DNA of 64,000 bases from Chloroflexaceae bacterium (GTDB lineage Bacteria; Chloroflexota; Chloroflexia; Chloroflexales; Chloroflexaceae), in contig JANWYD010000002.1 in the NCBI GenBank assembly GCA_025057155.1, positions 1 through 64,000 on the forward strand, written 5' to 3'. Made by a program: the position numbers and the translations under genes. Positions 24,940 to 35,884 of this stretch are shown here, in pieces. The notes beneath the pieces were generated by a model. It had not been told where the DNA came from and searched no databases. It saw only the letters and a program-made list of their open reading frames with translations. Every line of letters begins with the position of its first letter. Position 1 is the first letter of the stretch.

Positions 24940-25205
24940 CCATCAGACGGCCAGGGGAAACCAGGTTTCCCCTGGCCTCTCCAACTGTCCGGGTTCACGC
25001 CGGGTCCCCCACGCGGCTATGCCGCGCACTAACCAGGCAACCGCGTCTTCCTGAAGGGCCGTCGCCCTCCTGGACCCTCCTGTGCAGGGCCTCTGTGGGT
25101 GCGCGGGTCTTAGCTGCACACCAGGGGCATGAAAAAGGTATACTTGAGAGGGCGAAGCCCTCCCAGACCCTCCCTTCCGGTAGGCAGGGCGTTGGGAAAG
25201 TCATC
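24940..25205. repeat. Intergenic palindromic repeats between prpD and mscS
   Basis: The 330-base gap carries the GGGGAAACCAGGTTTCCCC palindrome (24955-24976) and, at 25146, AGAGGGCGAAGCCCTCCCAGA, members of the two short palindrome families found throughout the window. No ORF in it looks like a gene. Confidence 0.6.
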
Positions 25206-25230
25206 CCTGCCCTATGTTCAGGTTGGGTAT

Positions 25231-26349
25231 ATGCCTGATTTCCCTCTCCTCGACCGGGTGATTCTCGGCAATACGCTGTTACGCTGGCTGCTGGCGCTGC
25301 TCCTGGTGGTCCTCGTGCTGCTCGGGTTCGCCGTCGGGCGCTGGCTCTTCAGCCGGCGCCTGCGCTTTGGCCCGCCGATCACCAACGTCATTCTCGATGA
25401 TATTGGCCACGCCGTGAGCCGAACCACGGCACGGCCCATCGTGTTCTTGCTGGCCCTCTACGCCGGCAGCCTGACGCTGGCGTTCGATCCACAGGTCAAA
25501 ACCTTCCTCCGCGCCGGGGCGATTATCCTCCTCCTGGTGCAACTGGGCATCTGGGGCAACACGCTGATCGCCCGCTGGCTGGCGCGCTACGAAGCGCGCC
25601 AGCAGGACCCGGCCGCTGCCGGCACGGCCCGGCTGTTCGGTTTCGTCGCCCGGCTGGCGCTCTACGTGCTGCTCTTTTTGCTCATCCTCGATAACATCCC
25701 CGGCGTTGAGGTAACCGCCCTGCTGGCCAGCGTTGGCATCGGCGGTATCGCCATTGCTCTGGCGGTGCAGAACATCCTTGGCGACCTCTTCGCCTCGCTC
25801 TCCATCGCGCTTGACAAGCCGTTCGTCGTGGGCGACTTCATCAGCGTAGGGAGCGAAATGGGCACGGTCGAAGAGATCGGCCTGAAGACGACCCGCGTGC
25901 GCAGCATTTCGGGCGAGCAGTTGATCTTCTCGAATGCCGACTTGCTGGGGAGCCGCATTCGTAACTTCGGACGGATGCAGGAACGGCGGGTGGTTTTTTC
26001 GATCGGGGTATCGTATGAGACTGGCATTGAAACCTTGCGAACAATCCCCGATATTATCCGTGCGATTATCGAGGCCCAGGAGCAGGTGCGTTTCGACCGT
26101 GCCCATCTGGCCAGAATTGACGAGTATGACCTGGTGTATGAGGTCGTGTACTTCGTGCTTTCTCCAGACTATAAAATATATATGGATGTGCACCAGGCTA
26201 TCAACCTGGCGCTGATCGAGCGTTTCCGCGCCGAGGAGATTGATATTATCTACCCGACCCAGCAGGTTTACCTGTACGATCAGACGCCAGGCCGGAACGA
26301 TCGCTCTGCGGGAGGCAGGGCCCAGGCGGGGAGCGAACGCGACAGCTAG
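25231..26349 (+). CDS. MscS-type small mechanosensitive channel
   Basis: A 372-residue membrane channel that opens under membrane tension to release solutes. Transmembrane helices lie near 12-36, 62-85, 94-115 and 140-160; the pore helix TM3 is VTALLASVGIGGIAIALAVQ followed by NILGDLFASLSI, the MscS signature. The cytosolic vestibule contains DKPFVVGDFISVG, GTVEEIGLKTTRVRS and the NADLLGSRIRNFG loop. The ATG at 25231 is chosen; upstream codons come from a palindromic repeat. It follows prpD by 330 bases and is probably independent. Confidence 0.92.
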   Translation: MPDFPLLDRVILGNTLLRWLLALLLVVLVLLGFAVGRWLFSRRLRFGPPITNVILDDIGHAVSRTTARPIVFLLALYAGSLTLAFDPQVKTFLRAGAIILLLVQLGIWGNTLIARWLARYEARQQDPAAAGTARLFGFVARLALYVLLFLLILDNIPGVEVTALLASVGIGGIAIALAVQNILGDLFASLSIALDKPFVVGDFISVGSEMGTVEEIGLKTTRVRSISGEQLIFSNADLLGSRIRNFGRMQERRVVFSIGVSYETGIETLRTIPDIIRAIIEAQEQVRFDRAHLARIDEYDLVYEVVYFVLSPDYKIYMDVHQAINLALIERFRAEEIDIIYPTQQVYLYDQTPGRNDRSAGGRAQAGSERDS

Positions 26350-26351
26350 GA

Positions 26352-26390
26352 CGATTTTGGATTTCGGATTTCGGATTTTGGATTTTGGCC
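26352..26390. repeat. ATTTTGG-type tandem repeat
   Basis: About five units of GATTTTGG/GATTTCGG directly after the mscS stop codon. Confidence 0.75.
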
Positions 26391-26556
26391 GGCGCCGGGA
26401 TGTGGGGGGCGTTGTGTTGAGGTCCGAACGGGTTGCCTGGAACGGTATGCACGTACTGGCGCGAAGCTGTGCGGTAATTGTCACTTTCGAGGCCGGTCGC
26501 CGTTGCGTCACAGCGGGTGACGCAGGCGGGAAGCCTCAATTCGAGGTGCGTGTCCA

Positions 26557-28614
26557 ATGCTGAGGATGTACCGTTCTTTGTTGCTGCGGGCCGGGTGCGC
26601 TGGCCTGATCGTTGCGTTGCTCGCGGCCTGCGCCACCGGGTTGCCCGCCGCTCCCGCGCCGTCGCCGTCGCCGGTCGCCACTGTCCCGCCGCCCTCGCCC
26701 ACGCCGATACGTCTCGACGCGACCCTGCGGCTGGAGGAGGCCGGGGTTGAGTTGCGTTACCCCGATGGATGGGCGACCCGAGTGGTGTCGTCAACGGCGA
26801 CTCTGGCCCCCAGCGCGGCCACGCTGGCCGGCGTGACGCCCGGCGACGAACTGCTGGTAACGGTTGACGCCACGCCCCTGGAGGTGCTGGTAACGCGCTT
26901 CGGGCCGGGGGCGGTGACAAATCCGGAGAGTTTCTTTGAGGTGAGCAGCAGTGCCGCCCAGGAAGCCGGCTATCTCCTCAGCGCCACCAGCGCCATCAGC
27001 GTGGACGGCTATCCCGGCCTGTCCGCAGACCTGACCGCGGCCAGGGGGGCGGGGCGGCTTACCGTGCTGATTGGCCCCAACACGGCGGTGCGCATGCTGG
27101 GGCAGGCCGCGCCGGAGGCCTGGGCCGCCGACGGTGCGGAGTTGTATGCTGCGATCCTCGCCAGTGTGCGCTTCTTCCCGCCGACGACCTCCACGCCCGT
27201 AACGGTACAGCAGGCTGAACAGCCGCCGATCCTTACCGCCGGGCCAGCAGGGTTCGTGTTGCGCCTCGGCGGCGGCAGCGGCCCCCCCCGCGGGCGCTTC
27301 GTCTCGGCGCGAGGGCTGGCCACCGCCCCTGATGGCACGCTTTACCTGGCCGAGAGCAGCCGTGGCGTCTGGGTCTTCGCTCCCGATGGCGCGCTCGTGG
27401 GAACCTTTGGCGGCGAGGAGTTGCTCGACGCCTACGATGTGGCGCGCGCCCCCGATGGTGATCTGTTCGTGGCCGACTACGGACGTAACGCCATTGCCCG
27501 GTTCCGTGCCGACGGCACATTTGTGGGGCGCTGGGGCGGTCCTGGCAATGCCCCGGAGCAGTTCGGCTTCTCGTCGCCCCAGCGCATCGCTCTGGGGCCT
27601 GATGGCAGCGTCTACGCGCTCGATACTCGTCCCGGCCCCGAGAGCGGGCGGGTGGTGAGCAGCGTGGCGCGTTTCGACCCCGCGGGGAGCCTGCGCGAGC
27701 GCATCGAGCTGCCGGCCGATCTCGCCCCCGCCGACCTGGCGGTGGATGGCGCGGGCTATATCTACCTGGCCGATAGCTTCAGCGGCGTGGTGGTCAAGCT
27801 CGATCCGCGCGGCGCGGAAGTGGCCCGCTTTGGCGACCCTGCCGCCCGCGAGAGTTTTGCCAGCGGCGCGATTGACCTGGACGAGCAGGGCAACATCTAC
27901 GTCGCCACTTACGCGGCGGGAGTGCTCAAACTTGCCCCGTCGGGCGTGGTCATCGCGCGGGGCGGGAGAGTGGTCGCGCCGGGCAAGATCCCCGCGCCCG
28001 GCGAATTCAGCCTGCCCAACGGCATCGCTGTCGGACCGGGAGGGGTGGTCTGGGTCAGCGACAACAGCGGCGAGTACAGCGCCGTCACTGCCCTGCGCCT
28101 CACGGTTGACGAGGCCGCTGTAGCCACCGCGCTGGCCCAGCCGGCTTCAGGTACGCCGGGTGTGGCGCTGCCCAGCGCAAGCCTGCTGCGCCAGTGGGCT
28201 GGCGAGGCCAGAGCCAGCAGCTTCTACGCCCCCGATTACGACCCCGCCGGGGTCATCGGCCCGCCTGACGTGGAGGGGTGCCAGGACAGTCCTGACGCCT
28301 GGGCCGCCGCTGCGCCGGATACGCTGGAGACCCTCGAGGTGCGCTTTGACACCCCGGTGTTCGCCGTGGGTCTCAACGTCTACCAGAGTTACCATCCCGG
28401 CTTCATCAGCAAGATCGAGTTGCTTGATGAGCGCGGCGAGGCCAGGACCGTGTACAGCGCCACGCCGGCCCCGGCGGAGGAGTGCCCCGGTGTGCTCAGC
28501 GTCACCTTCGCGCAAACCCTGACGCGCATCGTGGGCGCCCGCCTGACGGTGGACCAGCGAGCCGGGGCCACCTGGGCCGAGATTGACGCCGTGGAGTTGC
28601 TCGGAGTGCCGTAA
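26557..28614 (+). CDS. NHL-repeat beta-propeller lipoprotein
   Basis: A 685-residue exported lipoprotein with lipobox LLAAC (Cys at about 25) and a Pro/Ser linker. Residues about 50-215 form a domain resembling PsbP/DUF-type globular modules (VELRYPDGWATRVVSS). Residues about 235-520 hold NHL-like propeller blades with the recurring LATAPDGTLYLAES, VARAPDGDLFVADYGRNAIA, IALGPDGSVYALD and IAVGPGGVVWVSDNSGEYS. The last ~130 residues resemble a discoidin-like sandwich (SSFYAPDYDPAGVIGPPDVE, VRFDTPVFAVGLNVYQSYHP). Likely a surface binding protein; the ligand is unknown. Confidence 0.75.
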   Translation: MLRMYRSLLLRAGCAGLIVALLAACATGLPAAPAPSPSPVATVPPPSPTPIRLDATLRLEEAGVELRYPDGWATRVVSSTATLAPSAATLAGVTPGDELLVTVDATPLEVLVTRFGPGAVTNPESFFEVSSSAAQEAGYLLSATSAISVDGYPGLSADLTAARGAGRLTVLIGPNTAVRMLGQAAPEAWAADGAELYAAILASVRFFPPTTSTPVTVQQAEQPPILTAGPAGFVLRLGGGSGPPRGRFVSARGLATAPDGTLYLAESSRGVWVFAPDGALVGTFGGEELLDAYDVARAPDGDLFVADYGRNAIARFRADGTFVGRWGGPGNAPEQFGFSSPQRIALGPDGSVYALDTRPGPESGRVVSSVARFDPAGSLRERIELPADLAPADLAVDGAGYIYLADSFSGVVVKLDPRGAEVARFGDPAARESFASGAIDLDEQGNIYVATYAAGVLKLAPSGVVIARGGRVVAPGKIPAPGEFSLPNGIAVGPGGVVWVSDNSGEYSAVTALRLTVDEAAVATALAQPASGTPGVALPSASLLRQWAGEARASSFYAPDYDPAGVIGPPDVEGCQDSPDAWAAAAPDTLETLEVRFDTPVFAVGLNVYQSYHPGFISKIELLDERGEARTVYSATPAPAEECPGVLSVTFAQTLTRIVGARLTVDQRAGATWAEIDAVELLGVP

Positions 28615-28640
28615 TTTTAGATTTTGGATTTTGGATTTTG
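28615..28640. repeat. ATTTTGG-type tandem repeat
   Basis: Three to four units (AGATTTTGGATTTTGG...) immediately after the stop codon of the NHL lipoprotein. The rest of the gap to 28800 contains the GGGGAAACCTGGTTTCCCC palindrome (28677-28695). Confidence 0.75.
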
Positions 28641-28800
28641 GCACGGATAGGTCGTGCTTCTGCTGAGATATAAGGTGGGGAAACCTGGTTTCCCCCTACT
28701 CCCGCCGATGGAGCGCAATCCTCCGGGTTGCGCGCGGGGTTAGAGAGGGTCCTGGCTCTCCCAGAACGTAACCGGATGAATCTGGTTGTCCGATCACGCT

Positions 28801-29706
28801 CTATCCCTGCCGGACGGCTTTGCGGCGGGGCGCGGCGTACTCCGTCGGCTTAAGCAACCGTATGCAGAGGAACAGACAGACAAGCGTGAGGATCGCTGAG
28901 AGCGCAACGTAGACCATCCAGGGCGATGGCACGATGACCTCGCCCGTTCGCGTAGGGATGTCGAAGAAGAAGGGATTTTCGCCGCTGGCGAGCGAGGCCG
29001 CGGTGATGCCGAGGGCAATAAAGGGGTGAGTGGACAGGAACAGGCCCATCACATAAACATACCACGGTTCAAACGGGCCACTGAAGGCATCGGTGAGTGT
29101 GGAAATGATGACGTACAAAAACGGCACCCCCAGCAACAGAGCGATCACGATGCCCTGCGCCAGCACCGTGGCCGATAGGGTCGAACGCATCAGCCCCGAT
29201 GCGAGTAAGCCGATGGTAGCGTAACATACGGCGGTGACCAGAACGCCGATGATGCCAATGATCAACTCTGCGCCGCTGACGCCGCCGAAGAGGAAGGACA
29301 GGCCCGCCAGCGGCAGGGCGGCGATGATCAGGAGCAGGGCGAAGGCCAGCGCCGCGACCAGTTTGCCCACGATGATCTGCCAGGGCGAGAGCAGCGAGAT
29401 GAGCAGCAGATCGTAGGTCTGGCGCTCCTTCTCGCCGGAAATCGCCCCGGCGGTGAGCGCGGGGCTGATCAAGCAGACCTGCACCAGCGTTGCCCCCATG
29501 ACGGTGAGGAAGATGCCTTTGCCGATGCCCCGACCGGCCTCGGGGTCGTTGATGCCGCGCTCGAACGTGCTGGCCGCCGCGGCATAGACCAGCAGAGTGA
29601 CAATCGCGGTGATGGCGAGGTAGGCGACGAGAATAATCATCGCGCGCTGGCCGCGGATGCGCCCGCGCAACTCGCGGGTCAGGACGGGGTTTGAACGGAG
29701 GCGCAT
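28801..29706 (-). CDS. ABC-2-type transporter permease subunit
   Basis: A 301-residue protein with six predicted helices (about 22-45, 65-90, 112-135, 143-170, 178-200, 255-285). ISGEKERQTYDLLLISLLSP after the second helix is the hallmark of ABC-2/NatB-type permeases. The start has GGAG at good distance. No ATPase gene lies beside it, so the partner must be encoded elsewhere. Similar in type to the 47600-48595 permease. Substrate not predictable. Confidence 0.82.
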   Translation of the reverse strand: MRLRSNPVLTRELRGRIRGQRAMIILVAYLAITAIVTLLVYAAAASTFERGINDPEAGRGIGKGIFLTVMGATLVQVCLISPALTAGAISGEKERQTYDLLLISLLSPWQIIVGKLVAALAFALLLIIAALPLAGLSFLFGGVSGAELIIGIIGVLVTAVCYATIGLLASGLMRSTLSATVLAQGIVIALLLGVPFLYVIISTLTDAFSGPFEPWYVYVMGLFLSTHPFIALGITAASLASGENPFFFDIPTRTGEVIVPSPWMVYVALSAILTLVCLFLCIRLLKPTEYAAPRRKAVRQG

Positions 29707-29736
29707 AGAGGCTCCTTTGTGCGACCTTTTGCGTTA

Positions 29737-29955
29737 CTATTTGCGGTAAGGCGCGGAGGGCGCAGCCCTCTGCACCTCCCCTCCGGCAGTGGCATCGCCG
29801 GCCACGAAGACATCGCTTCGCTCACGGAACAGGGCCTCCAGGTTCCCCTGAATGGTGACAATTGCCCGAAACTGCTTCGTGTCGTCGGCCACTGGCATAC
29901 CGTCGCTGTCGGGGTAGACGATCGGCGCGGTGGTCGCCGGCGTGCTGGGCATCAT
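29737..29955 (-). pseudogene. Truncated Uma2-family (DUF820) gene, 5' part only
   Basis: The first ~55 codons encode PIVYPDSDGMPVADDTKQFR and IVTIQGNLEALFRERSDVFV, the normal N-terminus of Chloroflexota Uma2 proteins (PD-(D/E)XK nuclease-like). The match ends after AGDAT; the sequence then passes into a GAGGGCGCAGCCCTC repeat and stops at 72 residues against a usual ~190. The nuclease core is missing. GGAG precedes the ATG. A remnant left by deletion or repeat insertion. Confidence 0.7.
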
Positions 29956-30156
29956 CCACACTCCTGGGATTATCTCTACTTTATCAATTCGCGCTAGCGT
30001 CACCTCAAGCGGGGTTTGGGGGCCGCAGGCTCCCAAAGATCTTCCCTTCCTGGTGCGGCGCAGTAAAGCCGCGCGGTGCCAGGAAGAGGAAAGCGTGGAG
30101 GAGTATAGCCCCTCCGAACCTCCTCGCAACGGAAACGGTGGCAGGCGACCAGGTAG

Positions 30157-31524
<1,368 letters not shown>

Positions 31525-31555
31525 TGCTCCTTCACGGCGAGGAACGAGGGTTTCT

Positions 31556-31620
31556 GGGAGGGCGCAGCCCTCCCAGACCCTCCCTTCCGGCAGGAGCATG
31601 GGGAAATCTGGTTTCCCCAT
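31556..31620. repeat. Paired short palindromes (GGGAGGGCGCAGCCCTCCC and GGGGAAATCTGGTTTCCCC)
   Basis: Both common palindrome types sit side by side between the methyltransferase and the next gene; the same pair recurs at 31980-32120. Confidence 0.65.
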
Positions 31621-31640
31621 TTTCACATCAGGATAAACCT

Positions 31641-31973
31641 ATGAACAACCCCCGTCTCTGGCCCTGGTTGATCGGCGCGGCGACGCTGGCGGCGCTGCTG
31701 GGCGCGGCGGGCCTGAGCGTCGTGCTGGCGTGGGAGTTGCGCGCCGGGCTGGAGCAGGGGGTCCCCTTTCGCGCCGCGCTATGCATGGGTTGCACCATGA
31801 TCGGCGCCCTGGGCGGCGCGGTCGGGCTGCTGGTGGTGCTCACGCGCCGCTTTATTGACGGGCGCGGGCCGCAGCGGGTGGTCCTGGTCAGCGGCCTGGC
31901 CCTGTTGATGGGCCTGGCGCCCCTGGTGATAATTATGGTGGTCTATTTGCTGGTCAGCGGGCGCGGGCCATAG
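31641..31973 (+). CDS. Hypothetical three-span membrane protein
   Basis: A 110-residue protein with three hydrophobic helices (about 8-30, 42-66 and 78-104) joined by short Arg-rich loops. AALCMGCTMIGALGGAVGLL contains two cysteines inside the second helix. No family recognised. It lies between palindromic repeats and is convergent with trpE. Confidence 0.6.
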   Translation: MNNPRLWPWLIGAATLAALLGAAGLSVVLAWELRAGLEQGVPFRAALCMGCTMIGALGGAVGLLVVLTRRFIDGRGPQRVVLVSGLALLMGLAPLVIIMVVYLLVSGRGP

Positions 31974-31979
31974 AAGATA

Positions 31980-32122
31980 TGGGGAAACCCGGTTTCCCTA
32001 CACCCCTGCGGGAGATAGGGTTTTCCTGGGAGGGCGTTACCCTCCCCGACCCTCCCCGGCGGCAATAGGGAAACCCGGTCCCCCCCGCGGGCAGGGGGAT
32101 GGGGAAACCTGGTTTCCCCCAA
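31980..32122. repeat. Cluster of GGGGAAACC-GGTTTCCCC palindromes
   Basis: Three palindromes (31980, 32068, 32100) and one GGGAGGGCGTTACCCTCCC hairpin fill the gap between convergent genes and may serve as terminators of both. Confidence 0.6.
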
Positions 32123-32124
32123 GC

Positions 32125-33645
32125 TCACACCAGTTCCTCAGCCATATCAATGGCCCGCAGCAGCGCCGCGGCCTTGTTGCAACTCTCCTGGTACTCGGCC
32201 TCGGGGTCGCTGTCGGCCACGACGCCGCCGCCGGCCTGCATGTAGGCGACGCCGTTCTGGATGACCAGGGTGCGCAGGGCGATGCAGGTATCGAGGTCGC
32301 CGTTGAAGCCGACGTGGCCCACGCAGCCGGCATAGACGCCGCGGCGCGCGCCTTCGAGTTCGGCGATGATCTCCATGGCGCGGATCTTGGGCGCCCCGCT
32401 CACCGTGCCCGCCGGGAAGCAGGCCCGCAACGCGTCGAGGGCGGTCATATCGCTCCGCAGGCGCCCGGTGACGTGGCTCACCAGGTGCATCACGTGGCTG
32501 TACTTCTCGACGATCATGAAGGTGGGTACGCGCACCGTGCCCGGCTCGCTCACCCGCCCGAGGTCGTTGCGCCCCAGGTCCACCAGCATCAGATGCTCGG
32601 CGCGCTCCTTCTCGTCGTTCAGCAACTCCTCGGCCAGGGCGGCGTCTTCGGCCATGTCGCGCCCGCGGCGGCGCGTGCCGGCGATGGGATGGGTCTGCAC
32701 CTCGCCCTCCTGCACGCGCACCAGCAGTTCGGGCGAGGCGCCCACCAGGTCGCCCTCGCCGGTGCGCAGCAGAAACATGTATGGCGAGGGATTGATCGTG
32801 CGCAGGGCGCGGTAGATCGTTATCGGGTCGGCGCTGGTGGGGCGGGTAAAGCGTTGCGAGGGCACCACCTGGAAGATGTCGCCAGCAAGGATGTACTCCT
32901 TGGCCCGCAGCACATTGGCGTGGTACTGCTCGCGGGTGACGTTGGAGACGGGCGCGGGCCGCGGGCGGGGCGGCTCCACCGGCGAATGCGGCTCGTAGTT
33001 GCGCGGCTCCAGTTCGCGGGCCCCCAGGCGGGCGGCGGGCGGCACGGGCTGCCGCAGGCGGGCCGCCAGGGCCTCGATGCGCGCCGTGGCGCGGCGGTAC
33101 TCCGCCTCCAGGTCCTCCGCGTCCAGATGCACGTGCGAGAGCACCTTGAGCTTGTGGCGCAGGTGGTCGAAAATCAGCAGCGTGTCCACGAACATCCAGA
33201 AGCCCTCGGGCATCTGGTAATCGCAGGGCTCGGGCACGGGCAGCCGCTCGAAGTAGCTTGCCGTCTCGTAGCTCAGGTAACCCACCGCCCCGCCGACGAA
33301 GCGCGGCAGGTCGGGCAGGCGCACGGGCCGGTAGGCGCTGAGGTAACTGCCCAGCACCACCAGAGGGTCGTTGTAGGTGAGCGTCTGCTTGTAGCCGCCC
33401 TGGAGGGCCTGGGCCACGCCCCGGTCGAGGCGCAGGGTCAGATAGGGATCGCTGCCGATGAAGGAGTAGCGGGCAATGTGCTGCCCGCCCTCCACGCTCT
33501 CCAGCAGGAAGCTATGGGCGCCCTGGGCGACCTTCAGGTAGGCCGAGACGGGCGTCTCCAGGTCGGCCAGGATTTCGCGGTAGATCGGGCAGAGGTTGCC
33601 CTGGCCGCGCAGGGCGCGCACCTCTTCCAGTGTCGGGGTGTACAT
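32125..33645 (-). CDS. trpE: Anthranilate synthase component I
   Basis: A 506-residue chorismate-utilising enzyme that makes anthranilate with TrpG-supplied ammonia. The N-terminal half carries the tryptophan feedback site (LLESVEGGQHIARYSFIG). The catalytic half has FQVVPSQRFTRP, INPSPYMFLL, ETHPIAGTRRRG in the form QTHPIAGTRRRG, LVDLGRNDLGRVSEPGTV, and FPAGTVSGAPKIRAMEII. These are TrpE-type rather than PabB or MenF. It lies 28 bases after trpS in an apparent PAS-STAS/trpS/trpE operon; trpG is not in the window. Confidence 0.95.
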   Translation of the reverse strand: MYTPTLEEVRALRGQGNLCPIYREILADLETPVSAYLKVAQGAHSFLLESVEGGQHIARYSFIGSDPYLTLRLDRGVAQALQGGYKQTLTYNDPLVVLGSYLSAYRPVRLPDLPRFVGGAVGYLSYETASYFERLPVPEPCDYQMPEGFWMFVDTLLIFDHLRHKLKVLSHVHLDAEDLEAEYRRATARIEALAARLRQPVPPAARLGARELEPRNYEPHSPVEPPRPRPAPVSNVTREQYHANVLRAKEYILAGDIFQVVPSQRFTRPTSADPITIYRALRTINPSPYMFLLRTGEGDLVGASPELLVRVQEGEVQTHPIAGTRRRGRDMAEDAALAEELLNDEKERAEHLMLVDLGRNDLGRVSEPGTVRVPTFMIVEKYSHVMHLVSHVTGRLRSDMTALDALRACFPAGTVSGAPKIRAMEIIAELEGARRGVYAGCVGHVGFNGDLDTCIALRTLVIQNGVAYMQAGGGVVADSDPEAEYQESCNKAAALLRAIDMAEELV

Positions 33646-33673
33646 AGGTATGGCTTTCCAGCGTCACGCGCCA

Positions 33674-34687
33674 TCAACGGAAGTATGTCAGACCCATAGC
33701 CTCCTCGACCATCTGAATGGTCTCGCGAGCCACGGCGCGGGTCCGTTCGTTGCCGGCGGCGATGATCTCGTCCACCAGGCGCGGTTTGGCCTCGTAGCGC
33801 GCACGGCGCTCGCGGATAGGGGCCAGGAAGTTCTCCAGGGCCAGAAAGAGCTTGCGTTTCACCTCCACATCACCCACGCGGCCCTGGCGGTAACGCTCCT
33901 TCAGGTCGTTGACCTCCTCAACATCGGGGTTGAAGGCGTCGTGATAGGCGAACACCGGGTTGCCTTCCACTCGTCCGGGGATGTCGGCGCGGATGCGATT
34001 GGGGTCGGTGTACATCCCGCGCACCTTCTGCTCGACGGTCTTCGTGTCGTCGGAGAGGAAGATCGCGTTGCCGGCGCTCTTGCTCATCTTGCCCTGGCCG
34101 TCGGTGCCGGGGAGGGTGCCCACCTCGGGCACCAGGGCCTCCGGCTCGGGGAAGACCTCGCCGTAGAGGTAGTTGAAGCGGCGGGCGATCTCGCGGGTGA
34201 TCTCCACGTGAGCCTCGTTATCCTTGCCTACCGGCACCAGGTGCGCCCGCGGCATGAGGATGTCGCCGGCCTGCAACACCGGGTAGCCCAGCAGGCCGAA
34301 GGGCAGTTGCTCCTCGTCAATGTTGGCGTTGCGAGCCATGTCCTTGATGCTCGGCAGGCGCGCCAGGCGCGGCACCGTCACCAGCATCTCGAAGATCAGG
34401 TTGAGCTGGTAGATCTCCTTCACTGCCGATTGCACGTAAAATGTAACCTTATCTGGATCTATTCCCACCGCAAGATGATCCAGCACCAGATCACGGATAT
34501 TCTGGGGGATCTCGGCAATATCCGCGCGGGTGGGCCTGGTGGTCAGAACGTGCAGATCAGCGATGATAAAGAAGCACTCGTAGGTGTCCTGCAGGGCCAC
34601 CCGGTTCTGCAACGAGCCGACGTAGTGGCCCAGGTGCAGCTTGCCGGTAGGCCGATCTCCGGTCAGAATGCGTTTTTTCGTGGTCAT
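33674..34687 (-). CDS. trpS: Tryptophanyl-tRNA synthetase
   Basis: A 337-residue class I synthetase. The HIGH-equivalent is in [14 protein letters not shown] (about 9-22), and KMSKS is exact in [13 protein letters not shown] (about 197-209). [15 protein letters not shown] and [13 protein letters not shown] are family segments. The length is typical. It is read just after the PAS-STAS gene (20 bases) and before trpE, an unusual operon pairing of charging and biosynthesis. No T-box is visible in front of it. Confidence 0.96.
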   Translation of the reverse strand: MTTKKRILTGDRPTGKLHLGHYVGSLQNRVALQDTYECFFIIADLHVLTTRPTRADIAEIPQNIRDLVLDHLAVGIDPDKVTFYVQSAVKEIYQLNLIFEMLVTVPRLARLPSIKDMARNANIDEEQLPFGLLGYPVLQAGDILMPRAHLVPVGKDNEAHVEITREIARRFNYLYGEVFPEPEALVPEVGTLPGTDGQGKMSKSAGNAIFLSDDTKTVEQKVRGMYTDPNRIRADIPGRVEGNPVFAYHDAFNPDVEEVNDLKERYRQGRVGDVEVKRKLFLALENFLAPIRERRARYEAKPRLVDEIIAAGNERTRAVARETIQMVEEAMGLTYFR

Positions 34688-34707
34688 TGAGCGTTTGTTC
34701 CTCCCTG

Positions 34708-35544
34708 TTACGCTTTCAGTTGCAGTGCGAGGGCGATGCCGTCCTGCAAGGTCGCCCGGGTTTCAATCGAACGCAGATCGGCGCCCAGCCCCACCAGGGT
34801 CTGCGCGATCTCCGCGCTGATGCCGGTCAGGATAACGCGCGCGCCGAGCAGGCGCACGGCGCGGGTCGCCTGGATGAGCATATGCGCCACCATAGTGTCA
34901 ACGGTCGTAACGCCGGTAATGTCCATAATGACGATGCGGGCATTACGCGCGGCGACGCCTTCGAGCAGCGTCTCCATGATCTGTCCGGCCCGACGGGCAT
35001 CAATCGCGCCGATCAGCGGCAGCGCCACGGCTTCATCGCTGATGGGCACGAGCGGCGTGCTCAACTCACGCAGCGCCCGCTCCTGAGCCGCGATGACATC
35101 AGCCTGCATCTGCAGTCGCTCAGCTTCGAGTTGTTTGATGGCGCTAATATTTTGCATCATGCCGATCATCCGCGCGGCCTTGCCGTCAGGACCGGGCAGG
35201 AAGGCGCCACGGTCAAGGATCCAGACGTATGTTCCGTCTTTGTGCCGGAAGCGGTATTCAACATCGTACTGGCCCACCTGCGCTTCCGCCTCGCCCAGCA
35301 ACTCCATGGCCCTGGCGCGATCGTCGGGGTGGATGGCTTCTTCCCACTGGGCGATCCCGCCGTTCAATTCGGCCACGCTCATCCCGCAGACCTCTTCGGT
35401 CTCGCCGCTCCAGACAATTCCGCCAGTCGCCACGTCGTAGTCATAAATCATCAGCCTGAGCGCCCGCACCAACAAGTCGTAGCGCTGGCGCAGCCGGGTC
35501 AGTTCATCCGGCGCATCCCAGGAACCATTGCCGCTCGGTAGCAC
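34708..35544 (-). CDS. PAS-STAS (RsbR-like) sensor protein
   Basis: A 278-residue soluble protein. A PAS domain (about 25-130) includes the PAC end [21 protein letters not shown] short helix leads to a C-terminal STAS domain (about 160-275) with [20 protein letters not shown] and [17 protein letters not shown], as in RsbR-type stressosome proteins, with Thr residues at the usual kinase sites. It would sense a signal through PAS and act by partner switching. No kinase or phosphatase gene is near. GTG at 35544 has a good GGAGGAGAGG; GTG at 35565 is an alternative. It may be the first gene of the trpS-trpE operon. Confidence 0.82.
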   Translation of the reverse strand: MLPSGNGSWDAPDELTRLRQRYDLLVRALRLMIYDYDVATGGIVWSGETEEVCGMSVAELNGGIAQWEEAIHPDDRARAMELLGEAEAQVGQYDVEYRFRHKDGTYVWILDRGAFLPGPDGKAARMIGMMQNISAIKQLEAERLQMQADVIAAQERALRELSTPLVPISDEAVALPLIGAIDARRAGQIMETLLEGVAARNARIVIMDITGVTTVDTMVAHMLIQATRAVRLLGARVILTGISAEIAQTLVGLGADLRSIETRATLQDGIALALQLKA

Positions 35545-35884
35545 AGCCTCTCCTCCCTCATGCACCGAAAGCTAATGGATGGGTTTGACGAAAGAGCGAC
35601 GCCTCTATGGAGGGACGACTGATGAAGATTCAGAACATAAACGGGTATTCGCCCGGCAGCCCGGCGGCTGAAGCCGCAGGCTTCCGATGCGAAGCCCGCC
35701 TGCGCGGGCTATGCCGGATTTAATTCTTAGTCTTCATTAGTCGTTGCCCTTGCACGGCCCCTGTCCGGCAGGGTCATCCTTGCAGGACGTTCCGCAACCA
35801 CTCGCGTCCCTCCAACGGCGCCTATGGTATACTTGCCGCGCATCACGCATCAATGTTCTTGCCTGTGTCTGGAAAGGATGTGTT

